64,000 nucleotides of DNA from assembly GCA_944380065.1 (NCBI GenBank), contig CALWGM010000105.1, positions 1-64,000 of the forward strand. The letters run 5' to 3'. This document shows positions 37,301-44,764 of the stretch, one piece after another. Below the pieces are notes generated by a model. The model was not told the origin of the DNA and ran no database searches. It worked only from the letters and a program-made list of their open reading frames with translations. The translations under genes were made by a program, and so were the position numbers. Positions within the stretch are counted from its first letter, which is position 1. Each line of letters begins with the position of its first letter. The stretch comes from an uncultured Lachnospiraceae bacterium (lineage in GTDB: Bacteria > Bacillota > Clostridia > Lachnospirales > Lachnospiraceae).

Positions 37301-38861
37301 GGCGGGCTGCGATATGCCGGACAGGATCTGTCCGCAGTGCGGGGCAAAGCTGAAGAAAGAGGGATTTGATATCCCGTTTGAGACCTTCCTGGGATTTAAA
37401 GGAAATAAAGAGCCGGATATTGACCTGAATTTCTCCGGGGATTACCAGAGTAAAGCCCACAAATATACGGAGGTTATTTTCGGCGACGGGCAGACCTTCC
37501 GGGCGGGAACCATCGGAACCCTGGCGGACAAGACGGCTTTCGGCTATGTGAAGAATTATTTTGAAGAGCGGAATGTACATAAAAGAAACTGTGAGATCGA
37601 CCGGATCGTGCAGGGATGCGTCGGGGTGCGCAGGACCACCGGCCAGCACCCGGGAGGGATCATCGTGCTCCCCTTAGGGGAGAATATTTATTCCTTTACC
37701 CCGGTGCAGCATCCGGCCAACGATACGGAGACGGATATTATCACGACCCATTTTGATTACCATTCCATCGACCACAACCTGCTGAAGCTGGATATTTTAG
37801 GACACGATGATCCCACCATGATCCGTATGCTGCAGGATCTGACCGGGGTGGATCCGCAGGATATCCCCCTGGATTCCCCGGAGGTTATGTCCCTGTTCCA
37901 GAACACCTCGGCCCTGGGCATCGAACCGGAGGACATCGGCGGCTGCAAATTAGGCGCCCTCGGCATACCGGAGTTTGGCACGGATTTTGCCATGCAGATG
38001 CTGATCGACACCCAGCCGACCCAGTTTTCCGATCTGGTCCGCATCGCCGGGCTGTCCCACGGTACGGATGTGTGGCTGGGGAACGCCCAGACGCTGATCC
38101 AGGAGGGGAAGGCCACGATTTCCACGGCTATCTGTACCCGTGACGACATTATGACGTACCTGATCGGCAGGGGGCTGGATTCGGAGGAGTCCTTCAACAT
38201 TATGGAAAAGGTGCGTAAGGGGATCATCGCCAAGGGGAAATGTCCCCAGTGGCCGGAGTGGAAGCAGGATATGACGGATCACGGGGTGCCGGACTGGTAT
38301 ATCTGGTCCTGTGAGAAGATCAAGTATATGTTCCCCAAAGCCCACGCGGCGGCTTATGTGATGATGGCCTGGCGGATTGCTTACTGCAAGGTGTTTTATC
38401 CGCTGGCCTATTACGCGGCGTATTTCAGCATCCGGGCGACTTCCTTTAACTATGAGCTGATGTGCCAGGGCAGGGAGCGGCTGGAATATTATCTGCATGA
38501 TTACCAGAAGAGAAAGGATTCCCTGACGAAAAAGGAGCAGGATACCGTCAAGGATATGCGGATCGTCCAGGAAATGTACGCCAGGGGATTTGAATTCTGG
38601 CCTCTGGATATTTACCGGGCGGACGCCCGCTATTTCCAGATCATTGACGGGAAGCTGATGCCGGCTATCAATACCATCGACGGCATGGGCGACCGGGCGG
38701 CGGAAGGCGTGGTGGAGGCGGCCAAGGACGGTCCGTTTTTATCGCGGGATGATTTCCGTGACCGGGCCAAGGTCAGCAAATCCATCGTGGATGTGATGGC
38801 GGACCTGGGGCTTCTGGCAGACCTGCCGGAGTCCAACCAGCTCTCCCTGTTTGATTTCTGA
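34323..38861 (+). CDS. polC: DNA polymerase III alpha subunit, PolC type
   Basis: 1512 residues, the replicative polymerase of low-GC Gram-positives. Order: N-terminal domain, OB fold (about 300-380), PHP domain interrupted by the exonuclease (HCHTKMSDMDG near 400), DnaQ-like proofreading domain (VVFDLETTGFSPDKNKIIEFG near 485), zinc finger CPKCHY...CPQCG (about 973-1003), polymerase catalytic motif PDIDLNFSGD (about 1031). A low-complexity Gly/Lys/Arg-rich linker at about 205-275 joins the N-terminal and OB domains and is the least conserved part. ATG after AAAGGAGG, 18 bases downstream of ispG. Confidence 0.97.
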   Translation: MAKSFFEVFPQVKLNREIAGMLDETVISRVSTTSRKDFLRIYLSSGRLLSKDRIYLLERELKQQLFPHHNLTIKIIESFHLSEQYNLKNLLDAYWNSILTEFRNYSLVEYNLLRQARMEVTDEHVLHLTLEDSVLSRQKEGEIYRILEKIFNERCNLQVQVEIDFCEKKESRYRKNADIQIHNEVEQIVRLSSIGSGKKEEFLQEDTVSDTPWESGGEKKKDADGSRKAAGNAGKDQRPQREKQYGGQSKPDRKGGFGGSGRDFRERPLRRSDNPDVIYGRDFEDEAIRIDQIAGEMGDVVIRGKVLSVDEREIRNEKTILMFSVTDFTDTIMVKMFCRNEQLPEIKAGIFPGAFLKIKGVTTIDRFDHELTIGSILGMKKIPSFVSVRMDTHPEKRVELHCHTKMSDMDGVSDVKDIIKRAMKWGHKAIAITDHGDVQSFPEANHSVGKDDDFKVIYGMEAYLVDDLKGLVENPQGQTFDGTFVVFDLETTGFSPDKNKIIEFGAVKVVNGKITDRFSTFVNPQVPIPYEIEQLTSINDEMVSGAPDIGTVLPQFMEFSRGAVMVAHNADFDMSFIKKNCQRQGIDCHKTVLDTVALARVLLPQLNRFKLDTVAKALNIKLGHHHRAVDDAECTAEIFIRFAEMLHDHGVDSVDGLDQMNGASEETIKKLPTYHAILLAQNDIGRVNLYRLVSDSHIKYYNRRPRVPKSEFEKYREGILLGSACEAGELYRAILGGRPQEEINRIASFYDYLEIQPVGNNAFMLRSDREPVETEEDIQNINRQIVELGERLGKLVVATCDVHFLDPQDEIYRRIIMAGKGFKDADDQAPLYLRTTGEMLQEFAYLGSEKAEEVVITNTNKIADMCERIEPVRPDKCPPVIENSDQMLRDICYTRAHEIYGKDLPEIVVERLERELNSIISNGFAVMYIIAQKLVWKSNEDGYLVGSRGSVGSSFVATMAGITEVNPLSPHYICPKCHYVDFDSEEVKAYAGRAGCDMPDRICPQCGAKLKKEGFDIPFETFLGFKGNKEPDIDLNFSGDYQSKAHKYTEVIFGDGQTFRAGTIGTLADKTAFGYVKNYFEERNVHKRNCEIDRIVQGCVGVRRTTGQHPGGIIVLPLGENIYSFTPVQHPANDTETDIITTHFDYHSIDHNLLKLDILGHDDPTMIRMLQDLTGVDPQDIPLDSPEVMSLFQNTSALGIEPEDIGGCKLGALGIPEFGTDFAMQMLIDTQPTQFSDLVRIAGLSHGTDVWLGNAQTLIQEGKATISTAICTRDDIMTYLIGRGLDSEESFNIMEKVRKGIIAKGKCPQWPEWKQDMTDHGVPDWYIWSCEKIKYMFPKAHAAAYVMMAWRIAYCKVFYPLAYYAAYFSIRATSFNYELMCQGRERLEYYLHDYQKRKDSLTKKEQDTVKDMRIVQEMYARGFEFWPLDIYRADARYFQIIDGKLMPAINTIDGMGDRAAEGVVEAAKDGPFLSRDDFRDRAKVSKSIVDVMADLGLLADLPESNQLSLFDF

Positions 38862-38943
38862 CAGGGGGAAGGCAAAGCATTCCGGCAAACTGCGGGGCGT
38901 TCCGCGTTTTTTGGGATGATCAGAACAAAAGGAGCAGTGGAAT

Positions 38944-39270
38944 ATGAAAGACTTAACAGAGATCCGGGGGCAGATCGATGAGATCGACCGCAGGATCGTG
39001 GAATTGTTTGAGCAGAGGATGGAACTGACAGACCAGGTGGCGGCATATAAGATTGCCACCGGGAAGGCCGTTTTTGACCCGGAGCGGGAAAGGCAGAAGT
39101 TAGACGCCGTGGCGGCCCTGGCCCATTCTGATTTTAACAGCCGGGGAATCCGGGAGTGGTTTTCCTGTCTGATGGATATCAGCAAGGAAAGGCAGTACCG
39201 GCTTTTAGAGCAGTCCGGCGTCCGGGCAGACGGCGGGGATACGAAAGCATGCACAGGCGGAGAAAACTGA
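38944..39270 (+). CDS. Chorismate mutase (AroQ type)
   Basis: 108 residues, all helical. IRGQIDEIDRRIVELFEQRMELTDQVAAYK is typical of the AroQ fold, with the active-site Arg and Lys. Converts chorismate to prephenate for Phe and Tyr. ATG after AAAAGGAG. The TGA stop shares its last base with the next ATG (TGATG), so the HAD gene is coupled. Confidence 0.9.
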   Translation: MKDLTEIRGQIDEIDRRIVELFEQRMELTDQVAAYKIATGKAVFDPERERQKLDAVAALAHSDFNSRGIREWFSCLMDISKERQYRLLEQSGVRADGGDTKACTGGEN

Positions 39271-40088
39271 TGGAAAGAAAGATGTTTTTTATTGACCTGG
39301 ATGGGACGACACTCCGGGATGATAAGAGTATCCCGGAAGAGAACACCCGCGCGATCCGGGAGGCGGTGGACGCAGGGCATTATGTTTCCATCGCCACCGG
39401 CCGGGCGCTGGTCAGCGCAAAAAAGGTGGCGGAGCGTCTGGGGATGATGCGCAGAGGATGTTTCCTGATCTCTTTTAACGGGGCGATCATCTACGACCTG
39501 TCAGACCTGAGCCTGCTGCGGGATTTGCGGCTGCCGGATGAGACGGCAGGGTATCTGCTGTCGGAGGCCGGGAAAGCAGGGCTTTATATGCAGGCCTACA
39601 GTGAGACAAAGGTTCTGGCGCCGTATCTCTGCGAGGATCTTCTGTATTACAGCGGCAGGAACAAGGTGGACTATGACATTATCCCGGATCTGTACCGGAA
39701 AAAGGAGATCCACACGCCCAAGGTACTGCTGGTTTCCATGGAGGATCCTCAGGCGCTGGCGGAATTCCGGCGGGAGCACAGGGAATGGGAGCAGGGCAGG
39801 TGCGTCAGCTTCTTTTCCTGCCCCCAGTACCTGGAATATTGTCCGCTGGGGGCTACCAAAGCGGACGGGATTGCCTTTTTTGAAGAAAGACTGGGGATTG
39901 CCCATGAGAATACCATTGCTGTGGGGGACGAGGACAACGACGCGGCGATGATCCGCTATGCGGGAACCGGGGTTGTGATGAAAAACGGCAATGAGGCGGT
40001 GAAGCCTCTGGCGGATTACATCACGACCCGGGACAACAATCACGGCGGCCTGGCTGAGGTGATCAGACGGTACGGCGGGCCTGTTTGA
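39270..40088 (+). CDS. Cof-type HAD-superfamily phosphatase
   Basis: 272 residues. Motif I FFIDLDGTTL (nucleophile Asp8 and Asp10), motif II SFNGA, motif III lysine at TKADG and motif IV VGDEDNDAAMI make a class IIB HAD hydrolase of the Cof/YidA group, which removes phosphate from sugar phosphates or cofactors such as FMN and PLP. Exact substrate cannot be told. The frame is open back to 39156, but ATG 39270 fits the family start and couples to the mutase stop. Its last 26 bases overlap the opposite-strand PHP gene. Confidence 0.88.
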   Translation: MERKMFFIDLDGTTLRDDKSIPEENTRAIREAVDAGHYVSIATGRALVSAKKVAERLGMMRRGCFLISFNGAIIYDLSDLSLLRDLRLPDETAGYLLSEAGKAGLYMQAYSETKVLAPYLCEDLLYYSGRNKVDYDIIPDLYRKKEIHTPKVLLVSMEDPQALAEFRREHREWEQGRCVSFFSCPQYLEYCPLGATKADGIAFFEERLGIAHENTIAVGDEDNDAAMIRYAGTGVVMKNGNEAVKPLADYITTRDNNHGGLAEVIRRYGGPV

Positions 40089-40914
40089 TCTGATCCAGGA
40101 ATTCACGGGGAACCCGCAGGTTCCCGCGGCCGGTGCCCAGATGGATATAGGGCTTGTTGGAGCCGTGGAAATCTGAGCCGCCGGAGAGGAGCAGATGGTA
40201 CTTTTCTGCAATCTCCCGGTAGTCCTTCTCATCGGAACCCTGGTTGCAGGAGTAGACGGCCTCAATGCCGTCCAGGCCTGCGGCGGCCAGTTCCCCAATC
40301 ATACGGAGCAATACCCCGCGGCTCAGCCTGTAGAGACAGGGGTGGGCTAAAATGGCCGTGCCGCCTGCCGCATGGATCAGTTCCACAGCCTGCACGGGGG
40401 TGATCTTATAACGGTCGACAAAACAGGGGCAGCCGTCGCCGATATATTTTTCAAAGACGGTTTTTACATCTTTGACCTGCCCGGTGTCCGCTAAATAGCG
40501 GGCAATGTGCGGCCGGGCAATGACGGAACCGGGATTGCGGCGGTAGATCTCCTCCGCGCTGATGGAAAAGCCGGCTTCCCGCAGCCTGTCGATGATTTTT
40601 AAGTTCCGGTTGTCGCGGCTGTCTACAAAAGCGCGGAGCTGTTCGGTGAGAACCGGCGTGTCAGGATCAATATAGAGCCCCACCACATGGATCTCTGTCT
40701 CCTCATATTCGGTGGAAAGCTCAATGCCGGGAACCACTTCCAGGCCGCAGGCCTTTCCGGCCTCCATGGCTTCCATGATCCCGCTTACGGAATCATGGTC
40801 CGTAATGGCGATGGCCGCAAGGCCGGCCTTTTTTGCTTCCAGCACCAGCTCAGAGGGGGTCAGCGTCCCGTCGGAGGCGGTGGAGTGGGTGTGCAGATCA
40901 ATATAGGTTTCCAT
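40063..40914 (-). CDS. PHP-domain phosphoesterase (RNase AM/TrpH-like)
   Basis: 283 residues. N-terminal DLHTHSTASDG and ITDHDSVSG, plus SGGSDFHGSNK near the C-terminus, give the metal-binding residues of the PHP fold. Close relatives act on 3',5'-bisphosphonucleotides or degrade RNA 5' ends (YciV/RNase AM); many are simply called PHP domain protein. ATG behind AAGGGAT. Convergent with the HAD gene, with a 26-base overlap of coding sequence and no room for a terminator between. Confidence 0.88.
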   Translation of the reverse strand: METYIDLHTHSTASDGTLTPSELVLEAKKAGLAAIAITDHDSVSGIMEAMEAGKACGLEVVPGIELSTEYEETEIHVVGLYIDPDTPVLTEQLRAFVDSRDNRNLKIIDRLREAGFSISAEEIYRRNPGSVIARPHIARYLADTGQVKDVKTVFEKYIGDGCPCFVDRYKITPVQAVELIHAAGGTAILAHPCLYRLSRGVLLRMIGELAAAGLDGIEAVYSCNQGSDEKDYREIAEKYHLLLSGGSDFHGSNKPYIHLGTGRGNLRVPREFLDQIKQARRTV

Positions 40915-40956
40915 TTGTAATATCCCTTCTGTTTGCTATGTGTTTTGACAGTAAGT

Positions 40957-40985
40957 ATTATGGGATGAAGCACCGGATTTTGCAA
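40957..40985 (-). promoter_or_regulatory. Promoter for the PHP gene
   Basis: On the minus strand, TTGCAA and CATAAT are spaced by 17 bases and lie about 45 bases before the PHP start codon. It is back to back with the infC promoter. Confidence 0.5.
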
Positions 40986-41017
40986 GAAAAACTTTTGTGA
41001 AAACCTGAAAAAAACAC

Positions 41018-41046
41018 TTGACGGAAGCGGTACAATGTGGTATTTT
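41018..41046 (+). promoter_or_regulatory. Promoter for infC-rpmI-rplT
   Basis: TTGACG (41018-41023), 17 bases, then TATTTT (41041-41046) with extended TGG. It starts a leader of about 140 bases in front of infC. Confidence 0.65.
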
Positions 41047-41053
41047 ACTGATG

Positions 41054-41187
41054 TTGCAAAAAACAAAGTAGGGTATCCACTCTCACCCCGGCACGAGCGA
41101 GTGACCGACGGTTTATATTTCAAGATTTTTTGTATTTTGATTTGATTGTGGATAGTCTGCCTATCCACTTTTTTAGTTTATGGAGGT
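41054..41187 (+). promoter_or_regulatory. L20-leader-like transcription attenuator
   Basis: The leader ends in an intrinsic terminator: GTGGATAG (41148-41155) pairs with CTATCCAC (41161-41168) around a TCTGC loop, followed by six Ts (41169-41174), eight bases before the infC ribosome site GGAGGT (41182-41187). An earlier copy of TATCCAC (41074-41080) can pair with GTGGATA (41148-41154), which would prevent the terminator. In Bacillus the same operon is controlled by ribosomal protein L20 binding its leader and shifting such a balance. The position and logic match; L20 binding itself is inference. Confidence 0.7.
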
Positions 41188-41195
41188 ACAAAGCC

Positions 41196-41702
41196 ATTAG
41201 CGAGTTACAGATTAATGAACAGATCAGAGACCGAGAAGTTCGTGTTGTTTCCGCAGATGGTGCTCAGCTGGGTATCATGTCTGCGAGAGATGCGTACAGG
41301 ATGGCACAGGAGGCAGAGCTTGACCTGGTCAAGATTGCGCCCAACGCAAAACCGCCTGTGGTAAAGATCATTGATTACGGAAAATTCCGTTATGAGCAGA
41401 GCCGTAAGGAAAAAGAGGCCCGTAAGAAGCAGAAAACAGTCGAGATCAAGGAAGTGCGGTTATCTCCCAACATTGATACCAATGACCTGAATACCAAAGT
41501 AAACGCAGCCAGAAAGTTCATTTCGAAAGGGGATAAGGTAAAGGTTTCCCTTCGTTTCCGTGGACGTGAGATGGCACATGTGCAGAACAGCAGGCATATT
41601 CTGGATGATTTTGCGGAGTCGCTTGCTGATATTGCAGTAGTGGAGAAGGCGCCGAAGATGGAAGGCCGCAGCATGACCATGGTCATGGGCCAGAAACGTT
41701 AG
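41196..41702 (+). CDS. infC: Translation initiation factor IF-3, ATT start
   Basis: 168 residues. The mature sequence begins right after an ATT codon at 41196, placed eight bases after a perfect GGAGGT; the next codons read SELQINEQIRDREVRVV, the standard IF-3 N-terminus. No ATG, GTG or TTG fits. Rare ATT/ATC/ATA starts are a known feature of infC, allowing IF-3, which discriminates against such codons, to limit its own synthesis. The open frame back to 41130 runs through the terminator and is not coding. C-terminal domain KVKVSLRFRGREMAH is typical. Operon with rpmI and rplT. Confidence 0.95.
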   Translation: MSELQINEQIRDREVRVVSADGAQLGIMSARDAYRMAQEAELDLVKIAPNAKPPVVKIIDYGKFRYEQSRKEKEARKKQKTVEIKEVRLSPNIDTNDLNTKVNAARKFISKGDKVKVSLRFRGREMAHVQNSRHILDDFAESLADIAVVEKAPKMEGRSMTMVMGQKR

Positions 41703-41726
41703 ACTATTAGACAGGAGGAATTCATT

Positions 41727-41924
41727 ATGCCGAAAATGAAAACAAGCAGGGCAGCTGCAAAACGTTTTAAAAAGACTGGGACAGGAAAGTTAAAAAGAAA
41801 TAAAGCTTACAAGAGCCACATTTTAACAAAGAAATCTCCTAAGAGAAAGAGAAACTTAAGAAAATCTGCAATCACTGATTCTACCAATGTAAAGAACATG
41901 AAGAAGATTTTACCGTATCTGTAA
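41727..41924 (+). CDS. rpmI: 50S ribosomal protein L35
   Basis: 65 residues, very basic, [21 protein letters not shown] is the L35 signature. ATG after GACAGGAGG. Lies between infC and rplT in the universal order. Confidence 0.98.
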   Translation: MPKMKTSRAAAKRFKKTGTGKLKRNKAYKSHILTKKSPKRKRNLRKSAITDSTNVKNMKKILPYL

Positions 41925-41947
41925 TTTTGAGTTAGGAGGAAGATGAA

Positions 41948-42304
41948 ATGGCAAGAATTAAAGGCGGCTTAAATGCCAAGAAAAAACATAACAGAGTTTT
42001 AAAACTGGCGAAAGGTTACAGAGGAGCCAGATCCAAACAGTACAGAGTAGCAAAACAGTCTGTCATGAGAGCGCTTACCAGCTCCTACGCAGGCAGAAAA
42101 CAGAGAAAGAGACAGTTCAGACAGCTGTGGATCGCGCGTATCAACGCAGCAGCCAGAATGAACGGCCTTTCCTACAGCAAGTTTATGTATGGCCTGAAGC
42201 TGGCAGATATCGAGATCAACCGTAAGATGCTGGCAGAGATGGCTGTCAACGACGCGGACGGATTTGCAGCTTTGGTAGAAGCGGCAAAAGCGAAATTAGC
42301 TTAA
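41948..42304 (+). CDS. rplT: 50S ribosomal protein L20
   Basis: 118 residues; [26 protein letters not shown] matches L20. It binds 23S rRNA early in assembly and, in Bacillus, also represses its own operon through the infC leader, which fits the attenuator seen upstream. ATG after TTAGGAGG. Confidence 0.98.
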   Translation: MARIKGGLNAKKKHNRVLKLAKGYRGARSKQYRVAKQSVMRALTSSYAGRKQRKRQFRQLWIARINAAARMNGLSYSKFMYGLKLADIEINRKMLAEMAVNDADGFAALVEAAKAKLA

Positions 42305-42325
42305 GTATGGACTTTTCTGTGCGGA

Positions 42326-42353
42326 GCCGGAGGGAATCTGTTCCCTTTCCGGC
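42326..42353 (+). terminator. Hairpin after rplT
   Basis: Eleven pairs with a 2-base bulge and a TCTG loop, 21 bases after the rplT stop. No T run follows, so termination is uncertain. Confidence 0.35.
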
Positions 42354-42435
42354 GCCGTGTGAAAGGGCATACCGGGGCGAAAGATCTGCCGTCAGCCTGG
42401 CAGAATAAAAAATTTGAAAAAAATGAAAAAATATG

Positions 42436-42464
42436 TTGACAACACATCAACATATGTGTATAAT
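42436..42464 (+). promoter_or_regulatory. Consensus sigma-A promoter for the tRNA pair
   Basis: TTGACA and TATAAT are both perfect and exactly 17 bases apart, 12 bases before the first tRNA. It is the strongest promoter seen in the window. Confidence 0.9.
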
Positions 42465-42476
42465 TCTCTTTGTTGC

Positions 42477-42548
42477 GGTTCGTTGGTCAAGCGGTTAAGA
42501 CGCCGCCCTCTCACGGCGGAAACAGGGGTTCGATTCCCCTACGAACTG
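42477..42548 (+). tRNA. tRNA-Glu (CTC)
   Basis: 72-base cloverleaf. Anticodon stem CCGCC/GGCGG encloses CTCTCAC, anticodon CTC. T arm AGGGG-TTCGATT-CCCCT. Acceptor GGTTCGT pairs with ACGAACT, with a G1-T72 wobble as the first pair. No encoded CCA. Identical to the copy 104 bases downstream. Confidence 0.93.
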
Positions 42549-42550
42549 TT

Positions 42551-42564
42551 CGCTTGAAAAAGCG
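42551..42564 (+). repeat. GAAA-tetraloop hairpin in tRNA spacer
   Basis: CGCTT-GAAA-AAGCG forms a 5-pair stem with a stable tetraloop directly after the first tRNA. It probably helps separate the two tRNAs during processing. Confidence 0.4.
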
Positions 42565-42580
42565 GTTCACAAATAAATAT

Positions 42581-42652
42581 GGTTCGTTGGTCAAGCGGTT
42601 AAGACGCCGCCCTCTCACGGCGGAAACAGGGGTTCGATTCCCCTACGAACTG
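42581..42652 (+). tRNA. tRNA-Glu (CTC), second copy
   Basis: Identical over all 72 bases to the copy at 42477-42548, including the G1-T72 pair. The spacer between the two is 32 bases and not repeated. No T-Glu(TTC) gene is in the window. Confidence 0.93.
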
Positions 42653-42686
42653 TTCTGTTTTTTTATAAAACAGCCCAACCCCAAAG

Positions 42687-42716
42687 ATACCGGATGCCCG
42701 AAAGGGTATCCGGTAT
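42687..42716. terminator. Hairpin terminator between tRNAs and DUF368 gene
   Basis: Thirteen-pair stem ATACCGGATGCCC with GGGTATCCGGTAT (one G-U), GAAA loop. It can end both the tRNA transcript and the opposite-strand DUF368 transcript. Nearly the same stem recurs at 43765-43802. Confidence 0.65.
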
Positions 42717-42792
42717 TTCTGTGTGCGCCCGGCGGGCGCGCGTCAGACAGGGGGAGGGCGATCCCCTCCCCCTGTCTGATGTATGTAGTTAT

Positions 42793-43644
42793 TTATGGGG
42801 TATCTACTTTGATCCGGCTGTTGAACCGATCCAGAAGCAGGGCGGCCAGGATGCCGGCTAACATACAGATCAGGTTGATGAAAACAGCTTCCGGGCTGGA
42901 AAAACCGGAGAATGGAATGGTCATGATGGTTGCCGCAATGACAATGCCGATGATCCCGTGGAACGCCAGGCAGTAAAAGTTGTCGAACAGCGCGTTGATG
43001 GCTTTGGACAGACAGATGACTGTGATAATGGCGCCGATGGCTCCCGGAATCAGGATATTCATGTCAACATGGCCGATGCCGTCCACAAACGGGGTATACA
43101 GTCCCAGGGGCATCAGCAGCGTGGAAAAGCTCATGCCGGGGGCAATGACGCTGAGCGCCAGGCAGAAACCGGAAAACAGGTACCAGAGGAAGTTGGGCTC
43201 CACCTGGATAGCTGTCATCTGCAGACCGATCAGGATGGCGAAGATTGCCGCCATACAGGCAAACATGGGGATGAAAGCCCCTTTCCGGCGGCCCTTCTCG
43301 TTGGCCTCGCGGAACAGGGAGGGAAGCATCCCGGTGATCAGGCCGATAAAGACGCAGACGGAGGGATCGGGGTATTTTTCCAGGAAAAAGGCCAGGATGT
43401 TTGCTACCCCCAGGAAACCGATGATCCCGCCCAGGATTACCGGGATCAGGGGAGGGACATGGGTCTTAAAATTCTTTACCGGATGGGACAGAAGCTCCAT
43501 GATCGGTTTGTAGATGCCGAAGATCACGCCCAGTACCCCGCCGGAAATCCCCGGCAGCACAGCGCCCAGGCCGATGACTACGCCCTGCAGGACGCGGATC
43601 AGGAAAAACTTCGATCCTCCGCGTTGGTTTTGTTTCTGATGCAT
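42793..43644 (-). CDS. DUF368 membrane protein (PopT-like undecaprenyl phosphate translocase)
   Basis: 283 residues with about eight membrane helices. The N-terminal GVVIGLGAVLPGISGGVLGVIFGIY and the internal repeat SVIAPGMSFSTLLMPLGLY are DUF368 hallmarks. Members of this family, with DedA proteins, were shown to return undecaprenyl phosphate across the membrane (PopT in Staphylococcus). That fits uppP and uppS elsewhere in this window. I start at ATG 43644 with AAAGGA upstream; the open frame to 43767 runs through the promoter region and includes no family sequence. Confidence 0.85.
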   Translation of the reverse strand: MHQKQNQRGGSKFFLIRVLQGVVIGLGAVLPGISGGVLGVIFGIYKPIMELLSHPVKNFKTHVPPLIPVILGGIIGFLGVANILAFFLEKYPDPSVCVFIGLITGMLPSLFREANEKGRRKGAFIPMFACMAAIFAILIGLQMTAIQVEPNFLWYLFSGFCLALSVIAPGMSFSTLLMPLGLYTPFVDGIGHVDMNILIPGAIGAIITVICLSKAINALFDNFYCLAFHGIIGIVIAATIMTIPFSGFSSPEAVFINLICMLAGILAALLLDRFNSRIKVDTP

Positions 43645-43706
43645 AGGTGTTTGAGTCCTTTCTTTTTTGGATTTGTGTTCTGCCTTATCACCGGCAGTGT
43701 ATGAAA

Positions 43707-43735
43707 AGCATACCATAAACGGTTCTGCCCGGCAA
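43707..43735 (-). promoter_or_regulatory. Promoter for the DUF368 gene
   Basis: On the minus strand TTGCCG, 17 bases, TATGCT with extended TGG. It lies about 60 bases before the ATG. Confidence 0.5.
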
Positions 43736-43764
43736 CTGTTTTGCTTTAGCGCGGCTGGCAACTG

Positions 43765-43802
43765 CAAAATACCGGATGCCAGCAGGGGTATCCGGTATTT
43801 TG
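43765..43802. terminator. Hairpin after cotJC, second copy of the repeat
   Basis: CAAAATACCGGATGCC pairs fully with GGTATCCGGTATTTTG (one G-U) around AGCAGG. A-rich on the left and T-rich on the right, so it can stop transcription in either direction. Shares its core with the hairpin at 42687-42716. Confidence 0.65.
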
Positions 43803-43864
43803 CCTGCCCGGTATGGGCGGGGAAACGCCCGCGCCTGTGATGGCGCTGCGGTCAGGCGGAAGAA

Positions 43865-44470
43865 TTATTTCGGGTCACAGCCAAACGCCGGATTGACAGC
43901 GTAGAAATTCTTCGCGTCCAGATGTTCCGTCGCGATGCGGAGCGCCTCGCCGAAGCGCTGGAAATGGACGATTTCCCTGGCGCGCAGGAAACGGATCGGG
44001 TCGCAGATTTCCGGGTCTTTGATCAGACGCAGGATGTTGTCATACGTGGTCCGCGCCTTCTGTTCGGCTGCCAGATCCTCTGTCAGATCGGTGATGGGAT
44101 CTCCCTTGGACTGGTATTCGCAGGCGTTCTGCGGGATCCCGCCGGCCGCCATGGGCCAGAGCCCCAGGGTATGATCCACATAGTAAGTGTCAAAACCGCT
44201 GCGTTTGATTTCTTCAGGAGTCAGATCCTGGGTCAGCTGTTTGACGATGGCGCAGATCATCTCCATATGCGCCAGTTCTTCCGTTCCGATATCCGTCAGC
44301 AGTCCCGCTACTTCCCTGTACGGCATGGCGTATCTCTGAGAGAGATAGCGCAGGGAGGCGGACAGCTCCCCGTCCGGCCCGCCAAACTGCGAGATGATGA
44401 TCTGGGCGGCTTTCGGGTCACATTTTGTGATCTTCACCGGATACTGCAGTCTTTTTTCATAATTCCACAT
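43865..44470 (-). CDS. cotJC: Spore coat protein CotJC (manganese-catalase fold)
   Basis: 201 residues. Ferritin-like di-metal fold: motifs TDIGTEELAHMEMI and AEQKARTTYDNILRL plus REIVHFQRFGEAL give the Glu/His metal ligands of manganese catalases. In Bacillus the protein sits in the spore coat. Its ATG directly follows the cotJB stop codon with no gap. Last gene of the cotJABC operon. Confidence 0.93.
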   Translation of the reverse strand: MWNYEKRLQYPVKITKCDPKAAQIIISQFGGPDGELSASLRYLSQRYAMPYREVAGLLTDIGTEELAHMEMICAIVKQLTQDLTPEEIKRSGFDTYYVDHTLGLWPMAAGGIPQNACEYQSKGDPITDLTEDLAAEQKARTTYDNILRLIKDPEICDPIRFLRAREIVHFQRFGEALRIATEHLDAKNFYAVNPAFGCDPK

Positions 44471-44764
44471 TTAATAAAACCCCCTTTCCCAGGGCCAGGG
44501 CTGCGAGGCCCATTTCCAGATAGTTCCGTCCTGGCCGCAAAACTGGGTCAGGGGTCCGTATTTGTCTTCGTATTCCGCGGAAACTTTATGATACATCCGG
44601 TTCATCTGACGGTAATAGTCAAGCGCATCCGGATCGTCCGGATGGGTATCTAAAAACAGTGTGATTTCGCTCAGGGCAAAACCAAATTGGGTGACTGCAT
44701 TTAACAGCCGCAGCCGGTCTGCGCGGCTGCACTGGCCGCAGGTGGCAGAATTGGATAGATTCAT
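44471..44764 (-). CDS. cotJB: Spore coat protein CotJB
   Basis: 97 residues; HPDDPDALDYYRQMNRMYHKVSAEYE and YGPLTQFC are CotJB signatures. ATG 44764 has GGAGGT eight bases upstream and overlaps the cotJA stop by four bases (ATGA). A TTG at 44770 is possible but less well placed. Confidence 0.9.
   Translation of the reverse strand: MNLSNSATCGQCSRADRLRLLNAVTQFGFALSEITLFLDTHPDDPDALDYYRQMNRMYHKVSAEYEDKYGPLTQFCGQDGTIWKWASQPWPWERGFY

Noticed and set aside
42470..42976. 168-codon open frame on the + strand
   Set aside because: It runs through both tRNA genes and a hairpin, then antisense to the DUF368 gene; no ribosome site or family.
42958..43704. Long + strand open frames opposite the DUF368 gene
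   Set aside because: Shadow of a clear membrane-protein gene on the other strand; the translation is rich in Gln, Asp and Gly without any known pattern.
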